Source: Marinomonas algicola (GTDB taxonomy: Bacteria > Pseudomonadota > Gammaproteobacteria > Pseudomonadales > Marinomonadaceae). Taken from it: DNA of 64,000 nt. A program made the translations under genes and the position numbers. The number at the start of each line of letters is the position of its first letter. The stretch's first letter is position 1. The stretch covers positions 868,001 through 932,000 of the forward strand of contig NZ_CP061941.1 of NCBI RefSeq assembly GCF_014805825.1, read 5' to 3'. Below are positions 1 through 8,623 of the stretch, one piece after another. Below the pieces are notes generated by a model. That model was given only the letters and a program-made list of their open reading frames with translations. It did not search any database and was not told the origin of the DNA.

Positions 1-2
1 AC

Positions 3-1133
3 CTGTCTGCATTGGCTGAGTATCTGTCTGAAAAATGGGTTAGTAAAGGCATGAAGTACACGGATGTAATTGTTTGTCCTCCAACCGAACGATTGCATAC
101 TCGTTGTTTATCATTGGAAGTAGGGCAACGTAAGCATTTAGAGAAAGTCGCCCCCTTCTTAATGGAAGAAGCGTTGGCTCAATCAATGGATGAGTTGCAT
201 TTTACTCTATTCGATAAAAGCCAACAGGATTCAGCTTGGGTGGTAGCGGTTGATAAGTCGTTACTCTCTCTTTGGATAGAGCAACTCGCCAGTTGGCAGT
301 TTCCGACACCGGCTATCTTATCGATGGCTTGCGGCTTTATGGAGCAAGCGAAGCAGAATGAAACCAACACATTATTAGTGAAAACACACCAAACAGGTGA
401 TAAAGAAGGTCATACTAATGACCGTTCGGTATCGGCTCCTAACTGGCTTTGGATTAATGAAAGCTCGGTGATCATGCTGCCGGATTCTATCTTACCGCAT
501 TTGCCAGAAAACGCCATGGAGTCGGCTATTGTTGACACCGAAGCCGAAAAGACCGTGTTAGAGTGCCTTGCTCAATTTGTTATAAATACTCGAAACTGGC
601 AAGAAAAGAACCTCTGTCATGGTGCGTTTCGCCTAGGAGGTTTATGGTTAGAAAAATTAACGGCTTGGCGTTGGGTGGCAGCCTTTGCCATTGTTGCTTT
701 TTGTTTGGAACTGTTTCTTATGCAGGCATCAACAAAAGCCTTGGCTCTACAAGAGCAAGAGATTAAACAGCAGGCAAACTCACTTTTTTTGGAATTGGCT
801 CCCAATGAAGGACGAGTGGTGAACTTATCTCGGCAATTGAGAGGCTTATTACAGCAAAAGCCAGACCATCAAGCGGTTTCTGATGCCAATACGCCTTACG
901 ATGTGTTGGCGAAAATTGATCAGGCCAGAGACGAGGTAGAAGGCGTTCATCGTTTGACCCAACTGGACTTTTTCGATCAAACGTATCGTTTGGATTGGCA
1001 AGCTCAGAAACGTGACACTCTGGATGCGATACAATCGGCGTTGGAGAAAAGCGCCTTGTCTGTGCAAATAGAGCAAGTGGTGCGTCAAGACGCCGGTTAT
1101 CGCGCGGCACTAAAAATTCAATTGACAAAGTAA
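3..1133 (+). CDS. gspL: Type II secretion system protein GspL (5' partial)
   Basis: Inner-membrane GspL of the type II secretion machine, which links the cytoplasmic ATPase GspE to GspM and the pseudopilus. The reading frame is open to the window edge, so the N-terminal part of the cytoplasmic actin-like domain lies outside; the apparent TTG at 12 is not a credible start. The visible protein has a soluble cytoplasmic part, one hydrophobic segment near residues 218-236 (WRWVAAFAIVAF) and a periplasmic ferredoxin-like tail of about 135 residues, the usual GspL plan. GspM starts 37 bp downstream in the same direction, which supports the call. The rest of the gsp operon should lie upstream. Confidence 0.88.
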   Translation: MSALAEYLSEKWVSKGMKYTDVIVCPPTERLHTRCLSLEVGQRKHLEKVAPFLMEEALAQSMDELHFTLFDKSQQDSAWVVAVDKSLLSLWIEQLASWQFPTPAILSMACGFMEQAKQNETNTLLVKTHQTGDKEGHTNDRSVSAPNWLWINESSVIMLPDSILPHLPENAMESAIVDTEAEKTVLECLAQFVINTRNWQEKNLCHGAFRLGGLWLEKLTAWRWVAAFAIVAFCLELFLMQASTKALALQEQEIKQQANSLFLELAPNEGRVVNLSRQLRGLLQQKPDHQAVSDANTPYDVLAKIDQARDEVEGVHRLTQLDFFDQTYRLDWQAQKRDTLDAIQSALEKSALSVQIEQVVRQDAGYRAALKIQLTK

Positions 1134-1169
1134 TGTGTGTTTACTCGAATTATTAAGAAGGATAACTCA

Positions 1170-1688
1170 ATGAAATCTTGGTTGATCAACCAGTTTCGTT
1201 CTAGCCCATCGTTATATTCAGCATGGTTAGCCTATTTACGCTTAAGTGTGAGAGAGCAAGTGCTGCTGTTTATTTTAGCTGTTTTTGGTTTTTTATTGAG
1301 TGTCTATTTTTTGCTATGGAAGCCTATGCAGCAAGAGAATCAAAATGCACAAATTTCTTTTGAACGCAGTCTCAAAGATTATTATAAAATCGTTGAAAAT
1401 GCGGAGCACTTGATCGCACTCAACGGTGTGCCTCATTCCAGTTTACTTGACCGGTCAGCCAATGAGTTAAGAACCTTAGTAAACAGCACCGCGAGACAAT
1501 ATGGCATTGTAGCCGACAGAGTGGCGGTAGAAGGAGACAGTCGTCTGCAAATTTGGGTAAGTAATACCGCGTTTGCTAAGTTGTCCCCATGGATTGCGGC
1601 CCTAGGTAAAGAGAAAGTCTCCATTTATTCCATGCAGTGGAGCAGTCAAGAGGTGGGCAAAGTCAATTTAAAAATCACTTTAGATTGA
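1170..1688 (+). CDS. gspM: Type II secretion system protein GspM
   Basis: Small bitopic inner-membrane protein of the type II secretion platform, partner of GspL. About 172 residues with a short cytoplasmic head, a transmembrane helix near residues 29-50 (LLFILAVFGFLLSVYFLLW) and a periplasmic domain, matching the family's size and plan. I chose the ATG at 1170 because an AAGAAGG Shine-Dalgarno-like stretch lies just upstream; a GTG at 1137 would add 11 residues with no ribosome site. It is the last gene of the operon here: no gspN follows, and the next gene is convergent. Confidence 0.88.
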   Translation: MKSWLINQFRSSPSLYSAWLAYLRLSVREQVLLFILAVFGFLLSVYFLLWKPMQQENQNAQISFERSLKDYYKIVENAEHLIALNGVPHSSLLDRSANELRTLVNSTARQYGIVADRVAVEGDSRLQIWVSNTAFAKLSPWIAALGKEKVSIYSMQWSSQEVGKVNLKITLD

Positions 1689-1737
1689 CTAAACGGGCCT
1701 ATTAGTTATGGCTAACCTGGTTGGTTGAGTGAAACGG

Positions 1738-2367
1738 TTAGTTACATTGAATTTGCTGACTTTCGGTGACAATGCCATCTAATGGTACGTCCCAATGTTC
1801 AATTGGCAGCTTAGTGACCTGCTGGCAATCATGAGCAAGTCCGACCAAAACAGTGTGTTTGGCTTTTTTTGCAAAGGTTTTATCATAAAAGCCACCACCC
1901 ATTCCCAAACGACCGCCGGTATTATCAAATCCAACCAATGGCAAGCAAACCATATGCAGCTGCTCTGGTGGTAATGGATTTAGGTCAACAGGCTCGTCAA
2001 TCTCAAATTGGTTTTGTTGCCACTGAGTGTCGGCGTCGTATAAACCAAAGAGTAAGGTTTCCCCATTAATAATCGGTAAATACACCTTGACGCCTAATGA
2101 CCATAAGTAGTGGCAGAAGACGTCAGGAGAAATTTCACCATCGTTACTGAGGTAAAGCGCAATATTGATACTAGCAGGGGGTGATGAGTCTAGACGTTTT
2201 TTGAGCCAAGGAGAAGACTGTAATTTTTTCGCTATTTGTTCTGCAGCGAGCGCTTGCTGAGGTTCAGGCAAGGATCTTCTAACTAATCGTAGGTGTTTTC
2301 TAAGTTCATTTCTTGATAGGGATTCTAAGCAAGAGGTTGGATGTGAATTCGATCCATAAGAAGACAT
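1738..2367 (-). CDS. ygfA: 5-formyltetrahydrofolate cyclo-ligase
   Basis: Converts 5-formyl-THF to 5,10-methenyl-THF with ATP, in cytoplasmic one-carbon metabolism. The 209-residue protein has the family's C-terminal glycine-rich motif GGRLGMGGGFYDKTF (about residues 150-165) and an N-terminal basic ATP-contact segment (LRKHLRLVRRSL). Position is diagnostic: in gammaproteobacteria ygfA usually lies just downstream of 6S RNA on the same strand, and here its ATG at 2367 is only 3 bp past the inferred 6S 3' end. It is therefore probably co-transcribed with ssrS, as in E. coli. Confidence 0.93.
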   Translation of the reverse strand: MSSYGSNSHPTSCLESLSRNELRKHLRLVRRSLPEPQQALAAEQIAKKLQSSPWLKKRLDSSPPASINIALYLSNDGEISPDVFCHYLWSLGVKVYLPIINGETLLFGLYDADTQWQQNQFEIDEPVDLNPLPPEQLHMVCLPLVGFDNTGGRLGMGGGFYDKTFAKKAKHTVLVGLAHDCQQVTKLPIEHWDVPLDGIVTESQQIQCN

Positions 2368-2370
2368 AAA

Positions 2371-2548
2371 AAGTTTCCCAAGTTGCCGTTTCGACTATTG
2401 GCCTTGAACCCAGTGGTTCAAGTTGGAATGAACTGAAGCTTTTTAGGCTTTCCGACGCACGGACATGCACACCAAACTCACATATTCTTTCCGGGAGTAT
2501 ACTCATAGGCTCAAGGGCGTTAAGCCGCTCCAAACAACCCAGGAAACA
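2371..2548 (-). ncRNA. ssrS: 6S RNA
   Basis: Regulatory RNA that binds the sigma70 holoenzyme in stationary phase. On the minus strand the ends form a 13-bp closing stem: GUUUCCUGGGUUG at 2535-2547 pairs with CAACUUGGGAAAC at 2373-2385. Inside lies the conserved 3' arm: GUCGGAAAGCC, then the hairpin CUUGAACC-ACUG-GGUUCAAG at about 2402-2421, closely resembling E. coli 6S (CUUGAACC-AAG-GGUUCAAG). Length is about 178 nt and synteny zapA-ssrS-ygfA is the standard one. Ends are inferred from the stem and promoter, so good to a few nt. Confidence 0.9.
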
Positions 2549-2554
2549 GACTGT

Positions 2555-2583
2555 AGTATAAGACAAGGATTTAAAAAATCTAC
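2555..2583 (-). promoter_or_regulatory. Promoter of 6S RNA
   Basis: Minus strand: a near-consensus -10 TATACT at 2555-2560 places transcription start about 7 nt further, at 2548, exactly where the closing stem of 6S begins. The -35 region around 2578-2583 is weak (GTAGAT). Confidence 0.6.
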
Positions 2584-2682
2584 CCGTTTTAGGAAGAAAA
2601 AAACAAAAAAAGTTCTTCCAAAGCCTTTACTTTACTGGGTTGTCGAATCTTTGAACACTTTTCTACCAGAGTTGATTGTCGT

Positions 2683-2976
2683 TTAACCAACTTTGTTTGT
2701 ATGAGTTAAGGCCGAGTCTAATTGCGACGTAAGTTCTCGTAATTGTTGTTCATTTGAGCGGGCATACTTGCGGCTAGAAAGCATGTCATGGGTAATATTT
2801 AGCGCCGCAATAATGGCGACTCTTTCTGTACCAATTATCTTGCTATTGGTTCTAATTTCTTGCATTTGACTGTTTAAATAGTCTGCGGCTTCGGTGAGCT
2901 CTGTTTCGTGACCTTTTGGGCAATTAATTTTGTATTCTTGCCCTAATATGTTGACAGATACCGTTGGTTTTTCCAT
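2683..2976 (-). CDS. zapA: Cell division protein ZapA
   Basis: FtsZ-ring-associated protein that bundles FtsZ filaments at midcell. The 97-residue product has the ZapA N-terminal domain (VSVNILGQEYKINCPKGHE) followed by a long helix with coiled-coil character (about residues 60-92). It lies upstream of 6S RNA and ygfA on the same strand, the conserved gammaproteobacterial order. It is divergent from prfB, with about 140 bp between the starts for both promoters. Confidence 0.93.
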   Translation of the reverse strand: MEKPTVSVNILGQEYKINCPKGHETELTEAADYLNSQMQEIRTNSKIIGTERVAIIAALNITHDMLSSRKYARSNEQQLRELTSQLDSALTHTNKVG

Positions 2977-3119
2977 GTGGGCTCCAGTTAATCGTTTTGT
3001 CGAATAAAATGCTTTATTTTATCAGAATGAAGGGGTCAGACCATTTTATGATGCAGGTAAATTCGTTACAATTAACTATATACCTTAATTCACCTGTTTT
3101 ATAACAAATTGAAGCCATT

Positions 3120-4215
3120 ATGGAAATCAATCCGATACTTTCTAAGATAAAAGACTTAACTGAGCGTACCCAAACTCTTTGGGGGTATCTTTGACTATGA
3201 TACAAAGAAAGAGCGCCTTGAAGAAGTTTCTCGTGAACTAGAAGACCCTGATGTCTGGAATGATCCAGATTATGCCCAAAAATTGGGCAAAGAACGTGCG
3301 GCTTTAGAAGCCGTTGTTGATGTATTAGACGTTATGAAAACAGGTGTTGCCGACGCAAAAGACCTATTGGATATGGCGGTTGAAGAAGACGATGACGAAT
3401 CTGTTGAAGCCGTTCAAGCTGAATTGGCTGATTTAGAAGCTCAAATGGCAAAACTTGAGTTCCGTCGTATGTTCTCGAAAGAAATGGATGAAAGCTCAGC
3501 CTTCCTTGACATTCAAGCCGGTTCTGGTGGTACAGAAGCGCAAGACTGGGCCAACATGATTTTGCGTATGTATTTACGCTGGGGCGAAGACAAAGGCTTT
3601 AAAGTGGAGCTGATGGAAGTGTCCGCTGGCGATGTGGCTGGCATCAAATCCGCGACGATCCGATTTGAAGGCGAATACGCTTTTGGTTGGTTAAGAACTG
3701 AAACGGGCGTGCATCGTTTGGTGCGAAAATCGCCTTTTGATTCTGGTAATCGTCGTCATACGTCCTTTGCTTCTGTTTTTGTTTCTCCAGAAATTGACGA
3801 CAATGTTGATATTGAAATTAATCCGGCTGACATTAGAACCGATACCTATCGTTCATCGGGGGCTGGTGGTCAGCACGTAAACACGACGGATTCGGCGGTG
3901 CGTATTACTCATATACCAACAAATATAGTGGTGCAGTGTCAGAACCAGCGTTCACAACACGCTAACCGTGATTTTGCTATGAAGCAATTACGCGCAAAAC
4001 TGTACGAATTTGAAATGCAAAAGCGTAACGAAGCGGCACAAGCTGTGGAAGACAATAAATCGGATATTGGTTGGGGCAGTCAAATTCGCTCCTATGTATT
4101 GGATGCATCGCGTATTAAAGACTTACGAACCGGTGTAGAAAGCTCGAATACAGGTTCAGTGCTAGACGGTAATCTGGATCAGTTTATTGTCGCCAGCTTA
4201 AAGCAAGGTCTATAA
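3120..4215 (+). CDS. prfB: Peptide chain release factor 2 (programmed +1 frameshift)
   Basis: RF2 terminates translation at UGA and UAA. Translation starts at ATG 3120 and reads 24 codons to an in-frame TGA at 3192-3194; a +1 shift at CTT-TGA-C gives one product of about 364 residues. The N-terminal frame (MEINPILSKIKDLTERTQTL) joins the downstream frame (DYDTKKERLEEV) exactly as in other RF2 proteins. The catalytic GGQ is at about 3858-3866 (GAGGQHVN), and the SPF anticodon-like tripeptide is present (KSPFDSGNRRHTSF). An annotation from the TTG at 3283 would miss the first 54 residues. lysS follows 69 bp later, a common pairing. Confidence 0.97.
3180..3195 (+). promoter_or_regulatory. prfB programmed +1 frameshift site
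   Basis: The run TGGGGGTATCTTTGAC holds the internal Shine-Dalgarno-like GGGGG, the slippery CTT and the stop TGA followed by C. This is the autoregulatory site at which low RF2 lets the ribosome slip +1. Spacing between GGGGG and CTT matches the E. coli signal. Confidence 0.95.
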
Positions 4216-4284
4216 GCAACAGACATAACCGACAGTTAATAACATCAATTTAAAACGATATTCTAAAAGAGTAGATGGCAAATC

Positions 4285-5787
4285 ATGGCTAACGAGAACA
4301 CTACAGAAAACACTGGCGTTGCAGAAGACAATCGTTTGGTTGCAGAGCGCCGTGGTAAATTAAACGCTATCCGTGAAGAGCGTAACGCGTACCCAAATGA
4401 CTTCCGTCCAGACGCTTATGCAGTGGATCTACAAGCGGAATTTGGCGAAATAGAAAAGCCAGAGTTAGAAGAAAAAGACCATAAAGTCAGCATTGCGGGT
4501 CGTATCGTCCGTAACCGCGGTGCTTTCATGTTATTGCAAGACATGACAGGCCAAATCCAAGCTTATGTTAACCGTAAAGCCCTGAGTCCTGATCTGTTGG
4601 CTGAACAAAAAACATGGGATTTGGGTGATATCATTGGGGTGACTGGTCCTGTTCATAAATCAGGTAAAGGCGACTTGTATGTTGATATGCAATCGGCGCA
4701 ACTGTTAACCAAGGCTTTACGTCCATTGCCTGATAAGCACAAAGGATTGTCTGACACAGAAATGCGTTACCGTCAGCGTTACGTAGACTTGATCGTAAAC
4801 GAAGAGTCACGCAATACTTTCCAGGTTCGTTCAAAGATCATTTCTACTATTCGTCGCTTCCTTGAAGATCGTCGCTTTATGGAAGTAGAGACGCCGATGT
4901 TGCACATGATCCCAGGTGGCGCCACAGCGCGTCCGTTTGTGACACATCATAATGCGATGGACATGAGCATGTTCTTGCGTATTGCACCTGAGCTTTACTT
5001 GAAACGTTTGGTTGTTGGGGGGTTTGAGCGAGTTTTCGAAATTAACCGTAACTTCCGTAATGAAGGGGTATCCACACGCCATAACCCTGAATTTACCATG
5101 ATCGAATTTTATCAAGCCTATGCGGATTACAAAGACCTAATGGACTTAACGGAAGCCATGTTGCGTGATGTGGCGGAAAAAGTATTGGGCACGACGTCAG
5201 TGACCTATCAAGGCTCTGAGTACGATTTCGGTGCGCCATTTGTTCGCATGACCATGCTTGAGTCTATTCTACACTTTAACCCAGAGTTAACAGCGGACGA
5301 TCTGGATACGTTAGAAAAAGCCACTGAAGTCGCGAAAAAACTGCATATCGATGTGAAGCCAATTTGGGGCTTAGGCAAGTTGTGGACTGAAATTTTTGAA
5401 GAAACAGCGGAATCCAAATTGGATCAGCCTACTTTTATTACAGAATACCCTGCGGAAGTTTCGCCATTGGCCCGTCGTAATGATGATAATGATTTTATTA
5501 CTGATCGTTTTGAATTCTTCGTAGGTGGACGCGAAATCGCCAATGGTTTCTCAGAGTTAAATGACCCTGAAGACCAAGCGGAGCGTTTCCGTAAGCAAGT
5601 GGCGGAAAAAGACGCCGGTGATGATGAAGCCATGCATTACGATGCCGACTACATTAATGCCTTGGAATACGGCTTACCACCGACAGCGGGTGAAGGTATC
5701 GGTATTGATCGTTTGGTGATGTTATTCACTGATGCGCCATCTATTCGTGATGTCTTGTTATTCCCTCATATGCGCCCTCAGGACTAA
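4285..5787 (+). CDS. lysS: Lysyl-tRNA synthetase, class II
   Basis: Charges tRNA-Lys in the cytoplasm. The 500-residue protein has the N-terminal OB-fold anticodon-binding domain (VSIAGRIVRNRGAFMLLQD, near residue 70) and the class II catalytic core. Motif 2 is NRNFRNEGVSTRHNPEFT at about residues 255-272 and motif 3 is GEGIGIDRLVMLF near the C terminus. Length matches bacterial LysRS. It lies directly downstream of prfB and ends at a strong terminator. Confidence 0.97.
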   Translation: MANENTTENTGVAEDNRLVAERRGKLNAIREERNAYPNDFRPDAYAVDLQAEFGEIEKPELEEKDHKVSIAGRIVRNRGAFMLLQDMTGQIQAYVNRKALSPDLLAEQKTWDLGDIIGVTGPVHKSGKGDLYVDMQSAQLLTKALRPLPDKHKGLSDTEMRYRQRYVDLIVNEESRNTFQVRSKIISTIRRFLEDRRFMEVETPMLHMIPGGATARPFVTHHNAMDMSMFLRIAPELYLKRLVVGGFERVFEINRNFRNEGVSTRHNPEFTMIEFYQAYADYKDLMDLTEAMLRDVAEKVLGTTSVTYQGSEYDFGAPFVRMTMLESILHFNPELTADDLDTLEKATEVAKKLHIDVKPIWGLGKLWTEIFEETAESKLDQPTFITEYPAEVSPLARRNDDNDFITDRFEFFVGGREIANGFSELNDPEDQAERFRKQVAEKDAGDDEAMHYDADYINALEYGLPPTAGEGIGIDRLVMLFTDAPSIRDVLLFPHMRPQD

Positions 5788-5815
5788 TCCAGAGGCGGAT
5801 TATTGTTTGTATTCA

Positions 5816-5842
5816 AAAGGCCTCTAATTAGAGGTCTTTTTT
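5816..5842 (+). terminator. Rho-independent terminator after lysS
   Basis: Palindrome CCTCTAATTAGAGG at 5821-5834, extended by flanking AAAGG and TCTTT, followed by TCTTTTTT. Confidence 0.85.
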
Positions 5843-5895
5843 GTGTATTTCGTTATCAAATTATTTATACCTTTATCGTGATTGGGAGAAAGTAA

Positions 5896-6957
5896 ATGAG
5901 TCGTTTTTGGACTAAGAAAATTACCGAGCTGGACCCGTACGTACCGGGTGAGCAACCGCAAGATAAGCAATACATCAAGCTGAACACGAATGAAAGCCCT
6001 TACTCCCCGTCTCCAAAATCCCTAGCGGCCATGACAGCGGCGGTTAGCGAGAGCTTGCGTCTTTACCCAGATCCAAATGGCATGACGTTGAAAAAGGCCT
6101 TAGCAAAACAATATCAATTAGACACTCAGCAAGTATTTGTCGGTAACGGCTCGGATGAAGTGCTTGCTTTGGCTTTTATGGGGTATTTTGCCGGTGGCAA
6201 GCCATTGGCCTTTGCTGACATTACCTACAGCTTTTATAAAGTGTATGCGAACTTATACGATATTCAGCCTCAGCTTATTCCGTTAACAGAAGGCTTTGAT
6301 ATCGATCCGAGCGACTACCAGAACCTAGACGTGTCTGGTGTTGTGGTTACCAATCCAAATGCACCAACGGGTAAAGCCTTGCCTTTGTCAGACATCGAAC
6401 GTGTTTTGCAAGCCAATCCTGATGTGGTGGTTTTAGTGGACGAAGCTTATGTGGACTTTGGGGCTGAAAGTGCGGCAAGCTTAGTGAATCAATACCCAAA
6501 TTTATTGGTTGTGCAGACCTTCTCAAAATCCCGCGCGTTAGCGGGCATTCGAGTGGGTTACGCACTAGGACATCCAGACTTGATCGAAGGACTTGAGCGC
6601 CTTAAGAACTCATTCAACAGCTACCCAATTGACCGCATCGCTCTGGCTGGTGCCACCGCCGCAGTGGAAGACGCGGAATACTTGAAAGAAATCTGTGACA
6701 AAACCATAGCTACTCGCGAATGGACTCACATTCAGTTAACGGATCTAGGTTTTAAGGTCTTACCATCCGCCACCAACTTCGTTTTTGTGACTCACCCAGA
6801 AAAAGACGCCGAAAGTGTGTATTTAACGCTGAAAGAGCAGGGGATTCTAGTGCGTTTCTTTGGTCGCAACAAAGCACGCATTGGCAACTACCTCCGCATC
6901 ACCATCGGTACCGATGATGAAATGCGAGCGCTGATCGACGCACTAAAAGCACTCTAA
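5896..6957 (+). CDS. hisC: Histidinol-phosphate aminotransferase
   Basis: PLP-dependent fold-type I transaminase that converts imidazole-acetol phosphate to histidinol phosphate, and often acts on aromatic amino acids. It has 353 residues. Substrate-loop start is KLNTNESPYSPSP, the PLP-phosphate and Asp region is VVLVDEAYVDF, and the Schiff-base lysine lies in TFSKSRALAGIRVGYALG (about residues 208-225). A GGGAGAAAG ribosome site precedes the ATG. The gene stands alone rather than in a his operon, so it may be a second, HisC2-type copy; the window cannot show that. Confidence 0.9.
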   Translation: MSRFWTKKITELDPYVPGEQPQDKQYIKLNTNESPYSPSPKSLAAMTAAVSESLRLYPDPNGMTLKKALAKQYQLDTQQVFVGNGSDEVLALAFMGYFAGGKPLAFADITYSFYKVYANLYDIQPQLIPLTEGFDIDPSDYQNLDVSGVVVTNPNAPTGKALPLSDIERVLQANPDVVVLVDEAYVDFGAESAASLVNQYPNLLVVQTFSKSRALAGIRVGYALGHPDLIEGLERLKNSFNSYPIDRIALAGATAAVEDAEYLKEICDKTIATREWTHIQLTDLGFKVLPSATNFVFVTHPEKDAESVYLTLKEQGILVRFFGRNKARIGNYLRITIGTDDEMRALIDALKAL

Positions 6958-6967
6958 TACACCACAT

Positions 6968-7240
6968 GTAGGTCGGCCTTCAGGCCGACAAAGTGCTTTT
7001 GAGTCATCCAAACTCTCTTAGAGCGCATAAACACAAAAAGCCTGCGTCTTTTCGGCTTGCGTCACTGTCGTCGTCAGCGCAGAAAAAACGCAGACTGTTC
7101 ATGAGTATCACATCACACCTAAAATGAGAATCTTTTGTAGATACTGGCCTTCAGGCCGACAAAGTGATTTAGAGTCATCCAAATGCACTTGGAGTTTACA
7201 GAACGTTGGTCTTTAGGCCAGCAAACCGTTTTAGAGGCAC
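6968..7240. repeat. REP-like palindromic repeats, three imperfect units
   Basis: Unit A at 6972-7011 starts with the perfect 18-bp palindrome GTCGGCCTTCAGGCCGAC and continues AAAGTGCTTTTGAGTCATCC. Unit B at 7144-7183 is CTGGCCTTCAGGCCGAC followed by AAAGTGATTTAGAGTCATCC. Unit C at 7205-7238 is a degenerate copy (GGTCTTTAGGCCAGC, then AAACCGTTTTAGAGGCA). Spacing is 172 and about 62 bp. The palindromic head resembles REP/BIME elements. Apart from these units I see no gene in 6958-7205. Confidence 0.65.
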
Positions 7241-7783
7241 GATGGTAAGCGAATTACGTCAAGCGTATGGGCAAGGAGCGTTATCGACGATTGAAAAGGC
7301 AACGTTGGATGGCACACTGAGTCATTTAATGAGTCATCCATGGGTTGTTTATTGCAAATCTGCTTTAGAATATCGAGAAACTTTAGTCAGCTATTTAGCG
7401 CGTTATACTTATCGAGTTGGTTTAAGTAATCATCGCCTTGAATCATGGAAAGACAATCAAGTGACCTTGTCCTATTTTGATAATAAAACCAAAAAGGCAA
7501 GTCGATTGTCACTTAAACCCGCGGAGCTGGTTAGGCGTTTTCTTTTACATGTTTTACCAAAAGGGTTCATGCGTATTCGTCATTATGGTTATCTATCGAA
7601 TGCGGTAAAAAAGCGATCCTTGGCAAATATTAAACGACAGAGTGGTGAACCAACAAAGAAGGTAGAAAAGTAGAGACAGATACGGCACTAACAGGGTGTC
7701 GATGCCCTTCCTGTGGTGAATCAAAGGTAGTTTATCTGGGAGATAACAACCATGATACTCAGTTGAGGTTAAATAGTAGTTAG
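7206..7783 (+). pseudogene. IS91-family transposase remnant (C-terminal part, frameshifted)
   Basis: The frame from about 7227 encodes the C-terminal portion of an IS91/ISCR-type Y2 rolling-circle transposase: FRGTMVSELRQAYGQG, then YLARYTYRVGLSNHRLES, then RRFLLHVLPKGFMRIRHYGYL, all typical of the family. The N-terminal catalytic half is missing; homology begins inside REP-like unit C. The frame stops at 7671-7673. A neighbouring frame continues to a stop at 7781-7783 with a zinc-finger-like tail (GCRCPSCGESKVVYLGD), so a frameshift near the A-rich 7665-7670 separated the tail. Non-functional on its own. Confidence 0.8.
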
Positions 7784-7843
7784 AAAAGAATGGATTAAGA
7801 CATGACAAGGGAAAAAATATCAGGTAGTGAGACCTGAGGGCTT

Positions 7844-7934
7844 TTACTTGCCTAATACTTAGAATTCGAGTAAAAGTATTAGGCAGTAATATGAAAAATC
7901 TAAAAACACGAAGGTTTTTTAAAAGTAACCTTCG
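7844..7934. repeat. Two adjacent hairpins downstream of the IS91 remnant
   Basis: First inverted repeat: TTACTTGCCTAATACTT at 7844-7860 against AAGTATTAGGCAGTAA at 7874-7889, pairing apart from one unpaired base. Second: CGAAGGTT at 7909-7916 against AACCTTCG at 7927-7934. Neither is followed by a T-run as a terminator would be. They could belong to the IS91 end (ori/ter hairpins) or to a lost integron attC. No ORF of interest lies in 7784-7998. Confidence 0.4.
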
Positions 7935-7998
7935 AAGAGTACAAAAAAACACCGCGATTTAAACAGGGACGTCGCCAATCTTGAAAAAGCAAATTCCC

Positions 7999-8071
7999 TA
8001 TAAATAAAGCGGCCGTTCAACAGACGGTTATAGCCATGGCTTCGCCACTGTATAACCGCTTAGTAGTTATA
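7999..8071 (+). other. Probable degenerate integron attC site
   Basis: Outer arms TATAAATAAAGCGG (7999-8012) and CCGCTTAGTAGTTATA (8056-8071) pair through AAGCGG and TATAA. Inside, GGTTATA at about 8027-8033 pairs with TATAACC at 8051-8057. The left core has AAA where attC needs AAC, so it may be inactive. The crossover G8066/T8067 is supported independently: the downstream cassette begins TTATAT, complementary to the R'' core TATAAC of its own attC at 8505. Confidence 0.5.
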
Positions 8072-8098
8072 TACCTAAACGGAGCTCGTAGCATAAAT

Positions 8099-8510
8099 AT
8101 GGAATTAACTACTCCTCTCCCACCTCAAGATAATGAATTTGAAGCCCTGAAAACTGGGTTAACGGAATATAACTAATCTCACACAGGGGATGTATTTAGA
8201 GAAAAAGTATCTTCATTTGTAAAAGATGAGTCAGGAGTCATTGTTGGTGGGATTTTAGGTGAAATAAATTGGAACTGGTTGCATATTCAAGGTTGATGAA
8301 AGTATCCGAAAATGTGGATGGGGAGCTAAGTTGCTATCTAGTATGGAAGAATATGCTTTATCTAAAAACACCACTAATATTCGCCTGGAAACAACTACTT
8401 TCCAAGCATTAGGATTTTATGTCAAAGCTGGTTACTCTGTGTTTGGTGAATTGGCTGATATGCCTAAAGGGCACACTAGTTACTTTCTACAGAAACAATT
8501 GGGTATATAA
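8099..8510 (+). pseudogene. GNAT acetyltransferase, integron cassette gene, broken
   Basis: ATG 8099 opens a frame typical of cassette-borne GNATs (MELTTPLPPQDNEFEALKTG) that hits TAA at about 8174, continues in frame (VVG/IVGGILGEINWNWLHIQG) to a TGA near 8297, and resumes in another frame as VDESIRKCGWGAKLLSSMEE through LETTTFQALGFYVKAGY to the stop at 8508-8510. The acetyl-CoA loop (R/Q-x-x-G-x-G/A, here RKCGWGAK) and the beta4-alpha3 region remain recognisable. One nonsense change and one small deletion are the simplest explanation. It fills the cassette 8067-8602. Confidence 0.75.
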
Positions 8511-8608
8511 CAAGTCGCTCAAGTAAAAGGACACGTAACGCTTGGCTCGTGCTCCTTCGTCGCTAATTTTAGCCAAGCATTACTTTGCCTCTTAGCGAGG
8601 CGTTAGAA
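8505..8608 (+). other. Integron attC site (cassette recombination site)
   Basis: Canonical attC anatomy. R'' is TATAACA at 8504-8511 and R' is GTTAGAA at 8602-8608. The L arms TCGCT-C-AAG (from 8514) and CTTAGCGA (from 8591) pair with one extrahelical C. An inner stem pairs GTAACGCTTGGCT (8534-8546) with AGCCAAGCATTAC (8571-8583), with a single C/T difference. Cleavage is between G8602 and T8603. It ends the GNAT cassette and starts the next one. Confidence 0.88.
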
Positions 8609-8623
8609 TTTTGAGGAAGTATT

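Noticed and set aside
2306..2566. Minus-strand ORF of 86 residues between ygfA and zapA
   Set aside because: It lies across 6S RNA and the ygfA start; its translation has no family features and the RNA explains the sequence.
3192..3194. In-frame TGA in prfB as a sign of a pseudogene
   Set aside because: It is the conserved programmed frameshift site; the downstream frame continues to full-length RF2.
7844..7934. Two hairpins as a further attC site
   Set aside because: Inner and outer arms do not form the attC pattern with AAC/GTT cores at the ends; kept only as an unexplained repeat.
7593..7952. Minus-strand ORF of 119 residues over the IS91 remnant and hairpins
   Set aside because: Low-complexity hydrophobic translation antisense to the transposase; no ribosome site and no family features.
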